Shown piece after piece: positions 11,998-21,922 of a DNA stretch of 64,000 bases. Both the position numbers and the translations under genes were made by a program. The notes under the pieces are model-generated. The model saw nothing but the letters and a program-made list of their open reading frames with translations. It searched no databases and was not told the DNA's origin. This DNA is from Roridomyces roridus (lineage: Eukaryota > Basidiomycota > Agaricomycetes > Agaricales > Mycenaceae), in contig JARKIF010000078.1 of the NCBI GenBank assembly GCA_029378245.1, forward strand, positions 62,001 through 126,000. Reading direction: 5' to 3'. The stretch's first letter is position 1, and each line of letters opens with the position of its first letter.

Positions 11998-12619
11998 TTG
12001 GTTGAAAGCAAGATGTTGATCCCACGGATCAAAACATACCATCATGATGGACCGAGCCGCCATCTTGGCAAAAGAGGCAGAAAACTACAGGCACCGACTC
12101 CCTATACACCAGCTCGTTCTCGAGATACACAACCATTTGCGTGTTCCAGGGCTGTACTAGGCCGCCTTCCAGGTTATCCACGAATGACGGAGTCTCCTTT
12201 GGACCAGGCTGCCATCGACAAGGCTAGCGCAGACAAAGCGCAGAGTTCGGCGTTCCTCCCGACGAGATTCGCGAATCTTCATTCAAGGTGGCTCAACTAC
12301 CTACGGACGAAACCTGAGGGTGCCACTCAAGAGATGCTGGACGATAAAGTCCGAGTATTTCAAGGATACCTACCTAAGGCTTATGAGAATATCCACTATG
12401 TCTTTTCACTTTCATTCATTTTCAAGCTATTCTGTCGCGTCAACCGGCGGAAGGACGACGACTGTTGCAAGCGGGTCGGGCTCCAGGAAGAGGGCGGCTT
12501 TGGAGAGTGGTGTTGACCACGAGTCGGAGTCGAAGAGGATGAAGGAGACTGAGGTCAAGACGGAAGCCCAAGCAGAACAAAAAGTAGTACTGGTAGAGTG
12601 TAGTTTCTCAAATCGTTGA
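11998..12619 (+). CDS. Doubtful hypothetical gene
   Basis: Low-confidence call. The frame from 11998 includes MTESPLDQAAIDKASADKAQ, then a helical, protein-like stretch (LHSRWLNYLRTKPEG, DKVRVFQGYLPKAYENIHY). A possible intron near 12395-12470 would join it to a second frame ending RKRAALESGVDHESESKRM, a Lys/Glu-rich tail, and a stop at 12617-12619. I do not recognise any family. A competing short frame at about 12042 (MMDRAAILAKEAENYRHRL) also looks protein-like, so the region may be a decayed gene with frameshifts. The 49-bp repeat copy lies about 95 bases after the stop. Confidence 0.25.
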
Positions 12620-12713
12620 ATTCGTTGACCAAATTGTACTCCCAATTCTATCCGCGAATGACTGCCCATTTTATAAGGCTCTGGATTGTTAGACGAAGAA
12701 GATAGAAGATATT

Positions 12714-12762
12714 TTCCTAATTGGGATAAAAGCGTAGTGGTGCTGTCGTGTGTTTGTGGGAC
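12714..12762 (+). repeat. 49-bp dispersed repeat, copy B
   Basis: Matches 8930-8978 in 46 of 49 positions, in the same orientation. Here it follows no recognised gene on the plus strand; the only candidate upstream is the doubtful frame ending at 12619. It lies about 60 bases beyond the 3' end of PPE1, which is on the other strand. Confidence 0.85.
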
Positions 12763-12823
12763 ATTCATGTACAATACATTGACTCTCTACAACACATCCG
12801 GTATAATACACCCGTCTTTCATT

Positions 12824-14306
12824 TCACTCTTCTCCAACGCTCTTGACCTTGGGTGGCAGTCTTATCCTGTCGTTCCTCCGCCAAAACTCGAGCAAAATTG
12901 ATGCAACTTGGATGGGGTCGTCCTAGAGAGCGGTCAATCGACAAGAAACGGTGAAAAAGTACAGACGAACCTCGTGCAGCATATGACCGACCCCATTGAC
13001 CACTTCTAGCTGAAACTTGCCTTGCATCTGCGCGATGGTGAGGGGGCGATCTAGACGGTCGGTTCCAGCGAGGAGGAGGAGGCGGGCAGCGCGGGCGGCG
13101 AGGAAGGCGGCAGAGAGGCCAGTGAACCAACCTGAAGAGTGGTCGGCGTCGTTAATAAGAGAAGGGACGAGAGCATACCACTCCAATACGGCGCTGTGCT
13201 CCGCAGGGGCGTGCGCCATACCCAACTGTGTGGGGACGTCTTTTCGTCGGCTGCAGGGACGATGATAGAAGGTACGGAGACACGTGCAGAGCGCGAGTTG
13301 CGGATAGTGTTGGTGGTGAAGCTGGTGCATATATTGTGAAAAAGATGGCACTTTGAATGAAATATACTGACTGCCATTCGACCGCCTCCTCGGGCGAGTC
13401 AAACCCATCGGGGCGTGCGTTGAGGATGCTGTTCATGTGTGGAAGGGCTTCGATGGCGAAGCCTATAATAAACGAACTGAGTAAGTGTATAGGAGATGAA
13501 GTCGAAGGCGGACCTTCGACAACGTCGAGTGCAGCGACCCCTGAAACGCGAAACTTGTGCTCCAGCAGCAAGGGACACGCACGCACGACAATGGCGCCGC
13601 CCATACTATGTCCAACGAGCTGTATGGGATGAGCGGGCATCGCAGCGCAGATAAGAAACAGACTCACCAGCAGTGTGGGCGCCTGCGCCGGGTCAGGGAA
13701 CACTGCTCGCAAGATCTCCACGAAATCTTGGACGAGCACATCAAGAGACAGATCCTCGTCCTCTTTCTCTGCCGTTGACCGGGTTTTCCCTACCAGAAGA
13801 CTCAGTCTTGCGATCTGGAAGAAGAGTTCAACGCACCATGCCTCCTCGCATCTATGGCCAAAACCCCACACTCTCCCTTGGCCTGCCCAACAATCTCCTG
13901 CGCAAGACACGCAAAACTCAAGCCCGAGTACCCAGCACCATGGTGGCACACCATGACAGTGCCTTCCGCAAACTTGGGTGCAGTATAATACGCGCGCACG
14001 TCGAGCTGGCGGGCCGGTACGGCCACCTGCAGCGCGTCGGAAAAGTAGCCCTGGGCAGAGATGGGCGCGAAATCAGCATTCGGAGTACGCTTCCTTCGAG
14101 AGGCGGTTTTGAAGGGCCTTGGTTGTGAATAAGGGCTAGGATGAGAGCAGATCTGCGCAAGATGCCCACACTGCGGGAGGTCCGAGGCCACTTCCGGGCA
14201 GAGGGCCCAGGTTGTCGTCAGTGTCCTCGTCTTCAGGCCCGAGGGGAGGCAGCTGTGGCAATTTAGCAAGCCGGGCGCTCATTGCTGAACGGAGGAGATC
14301 AGACAT
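12824..14306 (-). CDS. PPE1: Protein phosphatase methylesterase 1 (PP2A demethylase)
   Basis: Alpha/beta hydrolase expected to remove the C-terminal methyl ester from the PP2A catalytic subunit. The start is the ATG at 14306 (MSDLLRSAMSARLAKLPQLP), matching the short conserved N-terminus of fungal PPE1. Spliced exons then give NADFAPISAQGYFSDALQV, TVMVCHHGAGYSGLSFACLA (the HHGAGYSGLSFA oxyanion region), GVLAIDARRHG, LSLDVLVQDFVEILRAVF and PIQLVGHSMGGAIVVRACPL, which holds the GHSMGG nucleophile elbow. IPHMNSILNARP-like text and AEWQ follow, then a lid region, GTDRLDRPLTIAQMQGKFQLEV, and VVNGVGHMLHE with the catalytic His. The last exon, DDPIQVASILLEFWRRNDR and on, ends KVKSVGEE at the stop 12824-12826. 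This last exon read into place as expected for the family. Several introns interrupt the gene, including one immediately after HMLHE. Confidence 0.9.
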
Positions 14307-14432
14307 GGTGGTTCCAAATCAAGCAATGCGCGATATAATGATATGAGGTGGGAGTGTACTATCTATGAATGCCCGTGTAATAAAATGTGGATCTAATAGT
14401 CTATCCGTCCCTGTAAATGTAGGAGCAAAGCT

Positions 14433-15017
14433 CTATGCGCACTGGATGAAAGGGGACATGAGCAGACGAAATTTGGTCGAGTAAAAACACGCACGGCCTC
14501 CTTCATGTGGGTGATGAGGTCGTTCCGGTCTGCCGGCTTCTTCAGGCCAGCGAACGCCATCTTCGTGCCGGGAATGTACTGTTGTTGTAGGGGTTAAGAC
14601 GCGAAGCAGGTGAACGAGCACGAGACGCACCTTTTTAGGGTTCTCGAGGTACTCGAAGAGGGTCTCGGTGTCCCAGGTGACGCCCTTGTTAACGTTGGCG
14701 GCAGTGTAGGAGAAGCCGTCGGCCTGGCCAGACTTGCGGCCGAAGAGACTAGAAACAAGATTTGAGACGGGCGGTGAAGGTGCAACTGCAAAACAACGGA
14801 CCCGTGGAGGTTAGGGCCGACCTTGTTGGGCTCGCCGGCGCCGAGCTAATGGCGAGTTAGGAATCGAGATAGGGATACAACTGGCGGCCTACGGTGTGGC
14901 ACTGAGCGCAACGGGTCTTGAAGAGGTTGGCACCCTTGGTAGCGTCACCTGCAGCGAGAGAAAGGTCAGGGAACGCGAGGGGCGACGTGTAGAAAACTCG
15001 CCTGGAGCGTAAGGCAT
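14433..15017 (-). CDS. CYC1: Cytochrome c
   Basis: Mitochondrial electron carrier between complexes III and IV. Six exons (15017-15002, 14948-14893, 14845-14802, 14748-14631, 14578-14495, 14441-14433) splice to 108 residues, the usual fungal length. The product starts [19 protein letters not shown]. It has the heme motif [42 protein letters not shown] (Met is the axial heme ligand), [17 protein letters not shown] and a C-terminus KEACA. The first intron (14949-15001) begins with GC rather than GT (exon..CCAG/GCGAGT), and no alternative GT keeps both the frame and the conserved sequence. The last coding exon is only nine bases (Cys-Ala-stop). All junctions were checked for frame. Confidence 0.96.
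14949..15001 (-). other. GC-AG intron in cytochrome c
   Basis: A 53-nt intron with donor GCGAGT and acceptor GCAG. Splicing here gives Pro-Gly-Asp-Ala-Thr-Lys-Gly, the expected cytochrome c N-terminus. The exon side of the donor (CCAG) matches the strong AG needed by GC donors. Confidence 0.85.
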
Positions 15018-15293
15018 TATGGAGGAAAGGAGAGGAGGAGGAGGTAGAGGTAAAGGTGCAAAAGCGGGGACAGTGATCTGGCAACTTTTTCAAGTGGATC
15101 AACCGACTCCTTCCGATTCCTCCAGCCAATCACGGAACGAGCATTTCACCGGAGCGGACGTCGAATCAAATGGCATTGCCGCATTGTTCCTGTTGATCCG
15201 ACTTTGGGTTGAATTTCTCGGTGCGACTTGAATTCCATTTATATTTCCCAACTAATGAGACCCGTTACAGACATGAAAAAATTGTACAACTAC

Positions 15294-17809
15294 TCATGCA
15301 GCCATCGCGGCAGTCAACATCGCAGCAAAGTTGGGCGTACCCAGTCCAGTCACTGCACGGACATGAGAGATAGACTTGAGAATAGAAAAGAAAACGCACC
15401 TGGATCCCATCCCGCACGTGCAGAGAAGCCGTTCGTGTTGCACCCAGTGTTGTGGCCACTATCCAAATAAATAACAAAAGGGGAACGAAAGCAGGGACAC
15501 TCACAGGGTAACATCATTAAACATGCCGGGGTTGGCGTACAAGCTGTTTCTGTGTGAGTAAAATTTGACACAAAGAGCCGTTGGATTTACAATGGGTTCA
15601 AGAATCCAAGAGGAGGCTTGCCGGCGGTGATGAGTTTGTCGTTCAAGAGCCCAACGACACTGGCAAAGGTGGGAGACGAGCAACTGGTCCCCGATACACC
15701 TTCGAGTACACCTACGGACTCAGTGTGAGCAAAATATCTTGTTGAACACAGCATAACAAATTTACCACCGCTGACAATGTCAAAGTCCACTGTTCCGACA
15801 GCTTAGAAAAATCCAACCCATGCAAATTATTCACTCACCGCCTTGGGCACTGGAAACGATTTTCAGCAAATAAATGAGAATCTCAACAAATTAGCTTACC
15901 TGACATCTGGGAATCCACGGCCACTGGCGTTGAACTTGCCCGCATTGGTAGTCCCCAGAGCCGTCAAGAAAGTCTTGACAGCAGTAGCCTGGTACGACGG
16001 CTGCGCGAAAACGTTGCTGAATCCTCCCGACGAGAAGGATGCGGCGGTTTCTGAAGGCGGGATGCCCGAGACGGCGCCAACGGAAGTCATGAAGGGGCAT
16101 CCCGAAGGGAAAGCCGGGATGAAGTTGGTGCAGGTCTGAGATTGTCCGCCAGCAACACCACCTGTGACCAGTGTTCAATTTGATGATTTCGAACTTGGGT
16201 TGATCAATTGACTTACCATCGCCCGAGGCGAACAAGATAGATCCACCGCGAACTCCGTAAGCAGCGTAGGCATTGCACAGTTTCCTATCACGGCCTTAAA
16301 TAAAATCCATGGCTAACAAAATCCAACTTACGTGAAGGTAGCAGCAGTCTGGTCGGGCTCGTCCTCACCCTAAAGATCGAGTGGGTAATCGAGACCATGG
16401 ATTTGGTTCGAACTCACGTAGGAAGTAGTCAACACTGTTTTCAAATCAGCTTTTGTTTTGAGAGAAAGAGACGGGCGACGAACCTTGCGGCACAGTGGCA
16501 AGTTCAGAAAGGTTGTTGATGATGTCCAGGAAACCCTTCCTCCTGTTAATCCAAGCCCGTGAACGCAAGGATTCAACTCACCTCGAGCGCGCCGTCCGAG
16601 AACGTTTCTCCACCGCTAACAAAAGTGATGGGCACACCCGAAGCCAAGCCAACCGTGTACTGGATATCTGCATCCAGTTGAAAACTCGCATTGACAACAT
16701 CAAAAGCAAAAGCGCGTACCCAAATTGGCTTCAATACCAGCATCTCTTGTGCCCTGGGTGTTGACACCACCATCGAAAGTACGGAGCGCAAATGTGGTCG
16801 CCGAAGAGAGGTCAGTGCGGAATCTACATATGCCACAGTTGAGTTCCGTTGTGCGTGACGTAGAGCTGTAAGTACCTTTTCAAAAACGTGACGAGATCAG
16901 CGGTTTGGGCAAATTGTTCGATGAATCCAGCCACGGCGATAGAGTTGGTCTTGCTTGTTGCAAGGGCCGTCGGAACCCCATACATACTTTGAATGCAGGC
17001 GGGGGTCACCTTTTCGTGCGCAATATGAGCCCAGGGAAACTCCTCCAAAGATGGGGACATACAGTTGTAGCACAAGAGGCGGGAACGGCGTTGGGGCCGA
17101 CAACAGCAGTGCTGTTAACCACAACACGATTGTGAGCGGTAATCACTGGACCACGACCGGCAGACAACGGGCGCCCGAAACTATGTAGAATCGGAAGTTA
17201 GTTGGATGTGGGCGGTATGAGGAAATGGGTACGCACCCAGTGGTCGGGTGGAGAGCCTCGATGTGAGCGTGCAGCTCAGCGGGGAGAGAGTAGGCCAACG
17301 TCCGGATGACCTGAGTGCCAGTCTCGACATGCGTGAAGGTATCGAAGTTGGCGTCCAGCATTGCGTTGGCTTTGGACACGGGGACTTGCACAGAGAGCCA
17401 TTCGCCGTAGGGTGAGATAACGGTGGCTTGGAGACCGTGTGAGTCGAGCCAAGCGGTCACTGCGTTGAGAGAATCGGTGGTGGGCTCCATGAAGGCCTTG
17501 GCTTCCTCGAGAGAAAGGTGTTGACCATAGAGGTCGGAACCTGGAGTCGACACCGCAAACAAGGTTTCCTCCAATCCTACGGACGTTTAAAAATCGGGAT
17601 GGAGACGTTGTATCAATTTATGCACCGGGGAAGTTGTTGCTAAAGAGGCCGATCCGCAAGTTGATGGTCGCGGAGGCGGGGGCAGGGCCATCGTTGGCGA
17701 ATCCACTCGGCGCCGCATCCCGCCTCTCGTGAAGCAGGAAATTGGACCGTGCGGGCGAGGCCAACGCGAAGGATGCCAACGAGACGAGGAAGAGAGTGGT
17801 TGCGACCAT
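15294..17809 (-). CDS. Secreted sedolisin-type serine protease (tripeptidyl peptidase, S53)
   Basis: Predicted secreted acid protease of the sedolisin family (peptidase S53). The start is the ATG at 17809, giving a signal peptide (MVATTLFLVSLASFALASPA). The prodomain follows: SDLYGQHLSLEEAKAFMEPT, AVTAWLDSHGLQATVISPYG, ANAMLDANFDTFTHVETGTQ, RTLAYSLPAELHAHIEALHPT. Mature-enzyme motifs include a DADIQYTVGLASG segment holding the active-site Asp, GIPPSETAASFSSGGFSNVFA and the nucleophile motif GVSGTSCSSPTFAS. The C-terminus reads VTGLGTPNFAAMLTAAMAA, typical of the calcium-binding end of the family. At least ten short introns split the gene. It is transcribed away from the SH3 gene, with about 530 bp between the starts. 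A role in extracellular protein breakdown is inferred from the family. Confidence 0.88.
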
Positions 17810-18337
17810 TGTTGCGCTCGCTGTCCTGCAGAAAAAAAGGACCGTTGCTTTTATACCGTGACCGAAGTTGTGCAGCGCATGTAATTTCTCCGTCCAGGGA
17901 ACAGATAAGGTGTGAAGAAAAGGCAAAGGTAGGCCGCTGGGGGATACCCGTTATCAAGCTGTATCAAGGGCAACAGGCTGCAGCGAAGGAGACGCGAGGA
18001 GATGCGTCAGGTGTGCACAAGATGCTGCGAAAAAAGTGGACAATTATGGGTGAGTCGCAGGATTTGACCATGAGGAAGCGTGGGGAGTTTTGGATAGAAG
18101 AGGCGTCGCATGGTCGAGGAGCGTCTTTCCTCGGGCCGGATGTTTTCAAGCTTCGAAGTATATACCGGCAGTGAGCTCTGTAGTCGTCCGGAAGGCCCGG
18201 ATCCCCGCACAAGCACTTCTAGTGCCAGAAGCAAAAAAAGCGGAGGCATTCCAAGGTTCAGTGTTGAAGACGAGCAATGCTTGGCGTGGGAGACGGCAAC
18301 ACTCGGCATCAAGCGGGAACAAACAGCACTTCACCTG
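17810..18337. promoter_or_regulatory. Divergent promoter region, sedolisin / SH3 protein
   Basis: About 530 bp between two divergent starts. Open reading continues upstream of the chosen SH3 start (to 18110) but lacks family resemblance, so it is taken as 5' leader. No specific site recognised. Confidence 0.4.
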
Positions 18338-19309
18338 ATGGTGTTCACTAATCTGGGCGAAAATGAGAAAGACGCTTTCTTCAATCTACTCGACGAGTTG
18401 GGTTATATTTACCAGCCCAGTTCCCTGCTATCCAACTCACCGACTTCTAGGTATTTCGCCTCGCGTCCAGAGATATTCGGCAATGCAGACGAGCAAACGT
18501 CTGTAAAGACATCCGCAGCACGCGCGCTAGCTTCCAACCCGGAGGTTGCCACCAACCTCTTCTCCGCCGGCCTACGCAAGACAGGGAGTCCATTCTCTAC
18601 CGCCGTGAGATCAGCTCTCGATCGCGACGGCTGCATGCTGATCGTCGCACTCCAGGCTTCAAGCCCAGATATCAGTGATGCCGCACCTCCTTCACTTCCA
18701 CGACGGGGAACAGCCGACTCTCCACCACCTTCAACCACCCCGTCCACCACCTCTAGCTTGAAGTCTGTTCGCAAGTTTGGCTCCGATGTCGACACCACCT
18801 CCGCGAAGGGCATGTTCTCCTCACTAAGGAGCTCGACTGCAAAGAAGGGCCAAGTCCAACCTCCACCCATGGTGCGGCTCACGACAGAACCCTTATTCAA
18901 CTGGACTTCCTCACAACATCCAAGGTCCCATCTGCATTCGCTGCACGCAAGAACGCGTTTGCACCGCCCCCTAGTCGCACCGCAGCTTCCCCTGCACAAG
19001 AAGAGCCAGAGCCAGAACCCGAGCCCGAGGAAGAGGCTCAGGGTGAATGGGCCGAGGCTCTGTATGATTATGATTCAGCTGTACTCGTTCAGTCGTGTTC
19101 CCATCCTCGTATACTCACCTCAGTTGCAGGACCCAGGAGATCTGCAAATCAGAGCAAACCAGAACGTGTGGGTTACGGAACGAACTTCGGATGACTGGTG
19201 CGTGCTCGAATTCCATGGTGCAGCATGCTTGCTGATTCCAACAAGGTGGACAGGAGAGTTTCAGGGAAAGACGGGCCTGTTTCCTGCATCATACGTCAAG
19301 ATATTGTAG
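18338..19309 (+). CDS. SH3-domain adaptor protein
   Basis: Cytosolic adaptor with one C-terminal SH3 domain; fungal proteins of this layout are linked to actin and endocytosis, so the role here is inferred. Exons 18338-18396, 18451-18871, 18925-19080, 19130-19197 and 19246-19309 give 255 residues, with every junction in frame. The N-terminus, MVFTNLGENEKDAFFNLLDE joined to YFASRPEIFG, is a conserved helical block. A Ser/Pro-rich linker follows, then an acidic run of Glu-Pro repeats (about residues 185-200), then the SH3 domain: EWAEALYDYDSADPGDLQI, QNVWVTERTSDDWW, TGEFQGKTGLFPASYVKIL. ALYDY, the tandem Trp and the SNY-like PASYV are present, so the ligand groove looks intact. The linker near residues 165-195 contains polyproline runs. 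Confidence 0.85.
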   Translation: MVFTNLGENEKDAFFNLLDELGYIYQPSSLLSNSPTSRYFASRPEIFGNADEQTSVKTSAARALASNPEVATNLFSAGLRKTGSPFSTAVRSALDRDGCMLIVALQASSPDISDAAPPSLPRRGTADSPPPSTTPSTTSSLKSVRKFGSDVDTTSAKGMFSSLRSSTAKKGQVQPPPMVRLTTEPLFNWTSSQHPRSHLHSLHARTRLHRPLVAPQLPLHKKSQSQNPSPRKRLRVNGPRLCMIMIQLYSFSRVPILVYSPQLQDPGDLQIRANQNVWVTERTSDDWCVLEFHGAACLLIPTRWTGEFQGKTGLFPASYVKIL

Positions 19310-19593
19310 CAACTTGTACCAATACTATTGCCCTCTCCTGCACCTGGCAGTCCTCAAAGACTCTCGCGGTCATGAAATCACAGACATCGCAACCTCGTTT
19401 TTGATGCGCAACGGGATCGACCTCCGGAGCAATGAACTCCCGACTAATTTCATATTTCCAACTGTTTCCAAGGATCAAGAGGGGTCGCCAAGGGGCCACA
19501 CTTGAAACATACTCCACTCCATGCGCCGCCGTGGACCGCGCGCTCTATCGGTGCACAATTAAAGGCCACAGGTCCGGCGCCACAAGCACCACC

Positions 19594-21587
19594 ATGTTCT
19601 CCCTCTTTCCCTTTCTGACGCTGCTGCCCTACGTCGCTGCTGGCAGCATCGTTTATGGCCGTTCTCCGTCGAAATCTCACAACACGATCGTTCAATTATT
19701 CGAGTGGCCTTACGACAGTGTGGCATCTGAATGCACCTCATTCCTCGGACCGGCAGGGTACGGCTATGTCCAAGTCAGTCCGGCTATGGAGCATAGTAAG
19801 TCCAACTACTGCACCATCTTTCTTTTATTTATGTTTTGGCAGTCACTGGCACTCAGTGGTGGACCGGTGGGCGGTTCCTTGATGTTTCTTGACGCCGAAG
19901 TGATACTTTTCAGATTACCAGCCGGTTTCTTATATCATCAAGTCCAAGCGCGGAGACCGAACGCAATTCTCCAACATGGTTTCCACTTGCGCCAATGCTG
20001 GCGTTGGAATCATCGTGGACGGTAAGTCCGTCTTTTTTTTTCACAGCTTGCTTGAATTGACATCACCAGTCATTCTGAATCACATGACGAGCGGGTATGT
20101 GAATAATTTAGAGTTGAGCAATTCCTTATGCGGTGTAGGGAGGGAACCGGCATCGCAGGAAGCACTTACTCCAAATACAACTAGTTCGTGCCTTTTATCC
20201 CTTTGATGCTTCTAGCTGAAGCAGCGTGTAGCCCCGCCGTTCCGTACACTGCATCCGATTTCCATTATTGTGCCGGGAACGGCGTCGCCGGCGGTATAGT
20301 CGATTACAACAACGTTACCAAGTGGGCGCTCTCCAAGTTTCGTTTTCTAATAGCTGATGTAATTCTAGCATTCGCTTTTGCGAGGTTGATTATTGTCTTT
20401 GGATTATATTCGACCGGTGCTAAAATTTATTTTAGCTTTCTAATCTTGCCGATTTGGCACAGGAGCAGTCTGGGGTGCAGGCGAGTATGAAGGCGTATCT
20501 TGCGGACCTTGTTTCTCTTGTAAGAATATATGCGATCGGATTCGACGCGCTAACCAGGAGTAGGGCGCCGCTGGATTCAGGGTCGATGCCGCGAAACATA
20601 TGGAACCTCAAGACCTTTCTGCTATTTTCCAAGGCCTCAGTGGGTCGCCGTATTTTACTCAGGTCCGTTGATTGAAGTTCGACGGGCGCTGATGTTGATT
20701 TGCTTGCAGGAAGTACCTGGCGATAGCGATGCCTCCAATCCTTCGCAGTATGTTGGGAATGGCGATGTCATCGAATTCGGCGCTACTCAATATGTCATGG
20801 AGGCCTTCCTCGGGACGTCGGGATCTGTGTCTAATTTGGTGACCCCCACGCCGATGGGGACCTCATGGGACCTGATCGCGTCGGACACCGCCAACTATAT
20901 CATGGCGAATCAGGACACAGAACGGGGGACAACTTCGCTCAACGTCAACTCTCCCAACAACGCTTATACCCTTTCCGCCATCTTCATGCTTGGGTTCAAT
21001 TACGGCACTCCGACGGTGTATTCTGGGTATGACTTTACGGACTTCGATGCCGGGGCGCCGCAGGACTCGAACGGGTTTACTAACGCTGTGACGTGCTTTG
21101 AGGGTGGGTTCCGTTGCGAGCACAGGTGGATCGCCATATCCAATATGGTCGCGTTCCACAATGCCGCCCAAGGGCAGGATTTGAGGGACGTGATGGTTGG
21201 GACGGCGCAGCAAGTCGGTGCGTGTTATCTACCAAGCGGTTTATTCTGGCTCATTGGACATAGCGTTTGGACGAGGTTCGATCGGATTTTTGGCGATTAA
21301 CAACGATGGGAATGCCTGGTCTGCGACGTTCAAGACGTCGCTTCCTGCTGGGTCTTGTACGTCCATGCCTCTCTGGTTTGTATACATCTGACCCCCATTT
21401 CTTAGATTGTGACGTCATGTAAGGGCGGCTTGAGCTTCCGTATCACAAGCTAATTTTTAATAGCCACGACACGACTTCTGATCCAACGACGTGCTCTGAC
21501 CCGGGCACCAACTACAATGTTGGTCAGGATGGGACGTTTACCGCGTCTGTGGGGGCGTACGATGCTCTCGCTCTGTTCGCTGGTTAG
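19594..21587 (+). CDS. Secreted alpha-amylase, actinobacterial-type (GH13_32-like)
   Basis: Extracellular starch-degrading enzyme of glycoside hydrolase family 13. Signal peptide: MFSLFPFLTLLPYVAAGS. The mature part resembles Streptomyces amylases more than the classical fungal (Taka-amylase) type: NTIVQLFEWPYDSVASEC, LGPAGYGYVQVSPAMEH, QPVSYIIKSKRGDRTQF, DVILNHMTSGEGTGIAGS, YSKYN. The nucleophile region GFRVDAAKHMEPQDLSA and the general acid FTQEVPGDSD are present. Region IV reads ANQDTERG where the family has NHD, so the near-invariant His is Gln. Later parts are SPNNAYTLSAIFMLGFNYGT, SGYDFTDFDAGAPQ, FRCEHRWIAISNMVAFHNAA, FGRGSIGFLAINND and the C-terminal domain ending GAYDALALFAG. Around nine short introns show that it is a genuine nuclear gene. 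The stop could be 21585-21587, or an intron there (GTTAGT..TTAG) could end it at about 21645. Confidence 0.88.
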
Positions 21588-21922
21588 TTTCCCATTGATC
21601 TTGCAGCTTACGGTGCTTACACGTAAAACTTACTTAGCTTGAGTGTCGGAAGCTGGATGGAGGTACTTACATTATCATAGCCTGGACCGCGCGCGGAGAG
21701 AAATCGGAGAGGATTTCTCCTGACGTCGTCGGTGTCCTGAAAAATGAAGCCCGTTATGAGGCGCGAATACATTTACATGCTGGCATTCCGGGCAGCGGGA
21801 TTAAATTGAGAGTTCGCCGTCTGTCCATCACTGACATCTTCTCTACCACACTGTATCGCCGACTACTTTATAACCCAAGGGCTTTGGCCCTGGTGGCCGG
21901 AGCTGTCCATTCTTCCACCACC

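Larger units (their letters stand above)
10985..12823. other. Gene-poor stretch between phosphatase and PPE1 genes
   Basis: About 1.8 kb with no gene I can recognise. Short open frames lie on both strands (for example plus strand 11265-11582, minus strand 11469-11759), without family resemblance or a convincing intron pattern. A weak candidate gene (11998-12619) is listed separately. A near copy of the DUF6535 3' flank lies at 12714-12762. The first 100-200 bases should include the phosphatase promoter and the last part the PPE1 3' flank. Confidence 0.5.

Noticed and set aside
18110..18337. Upstream in-frame extension of the SH3 protein
   Set aside because: The added 76 residues show no conservation pattern, while MVFTNL fits the known start of similar proteins.
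19594..21645. Bacterial contamination as explanation for the amylase
   Set aside because: The gene has many spliceosomal introns at conserved junctions and is flanked by ordinary fungal genes on both sides.
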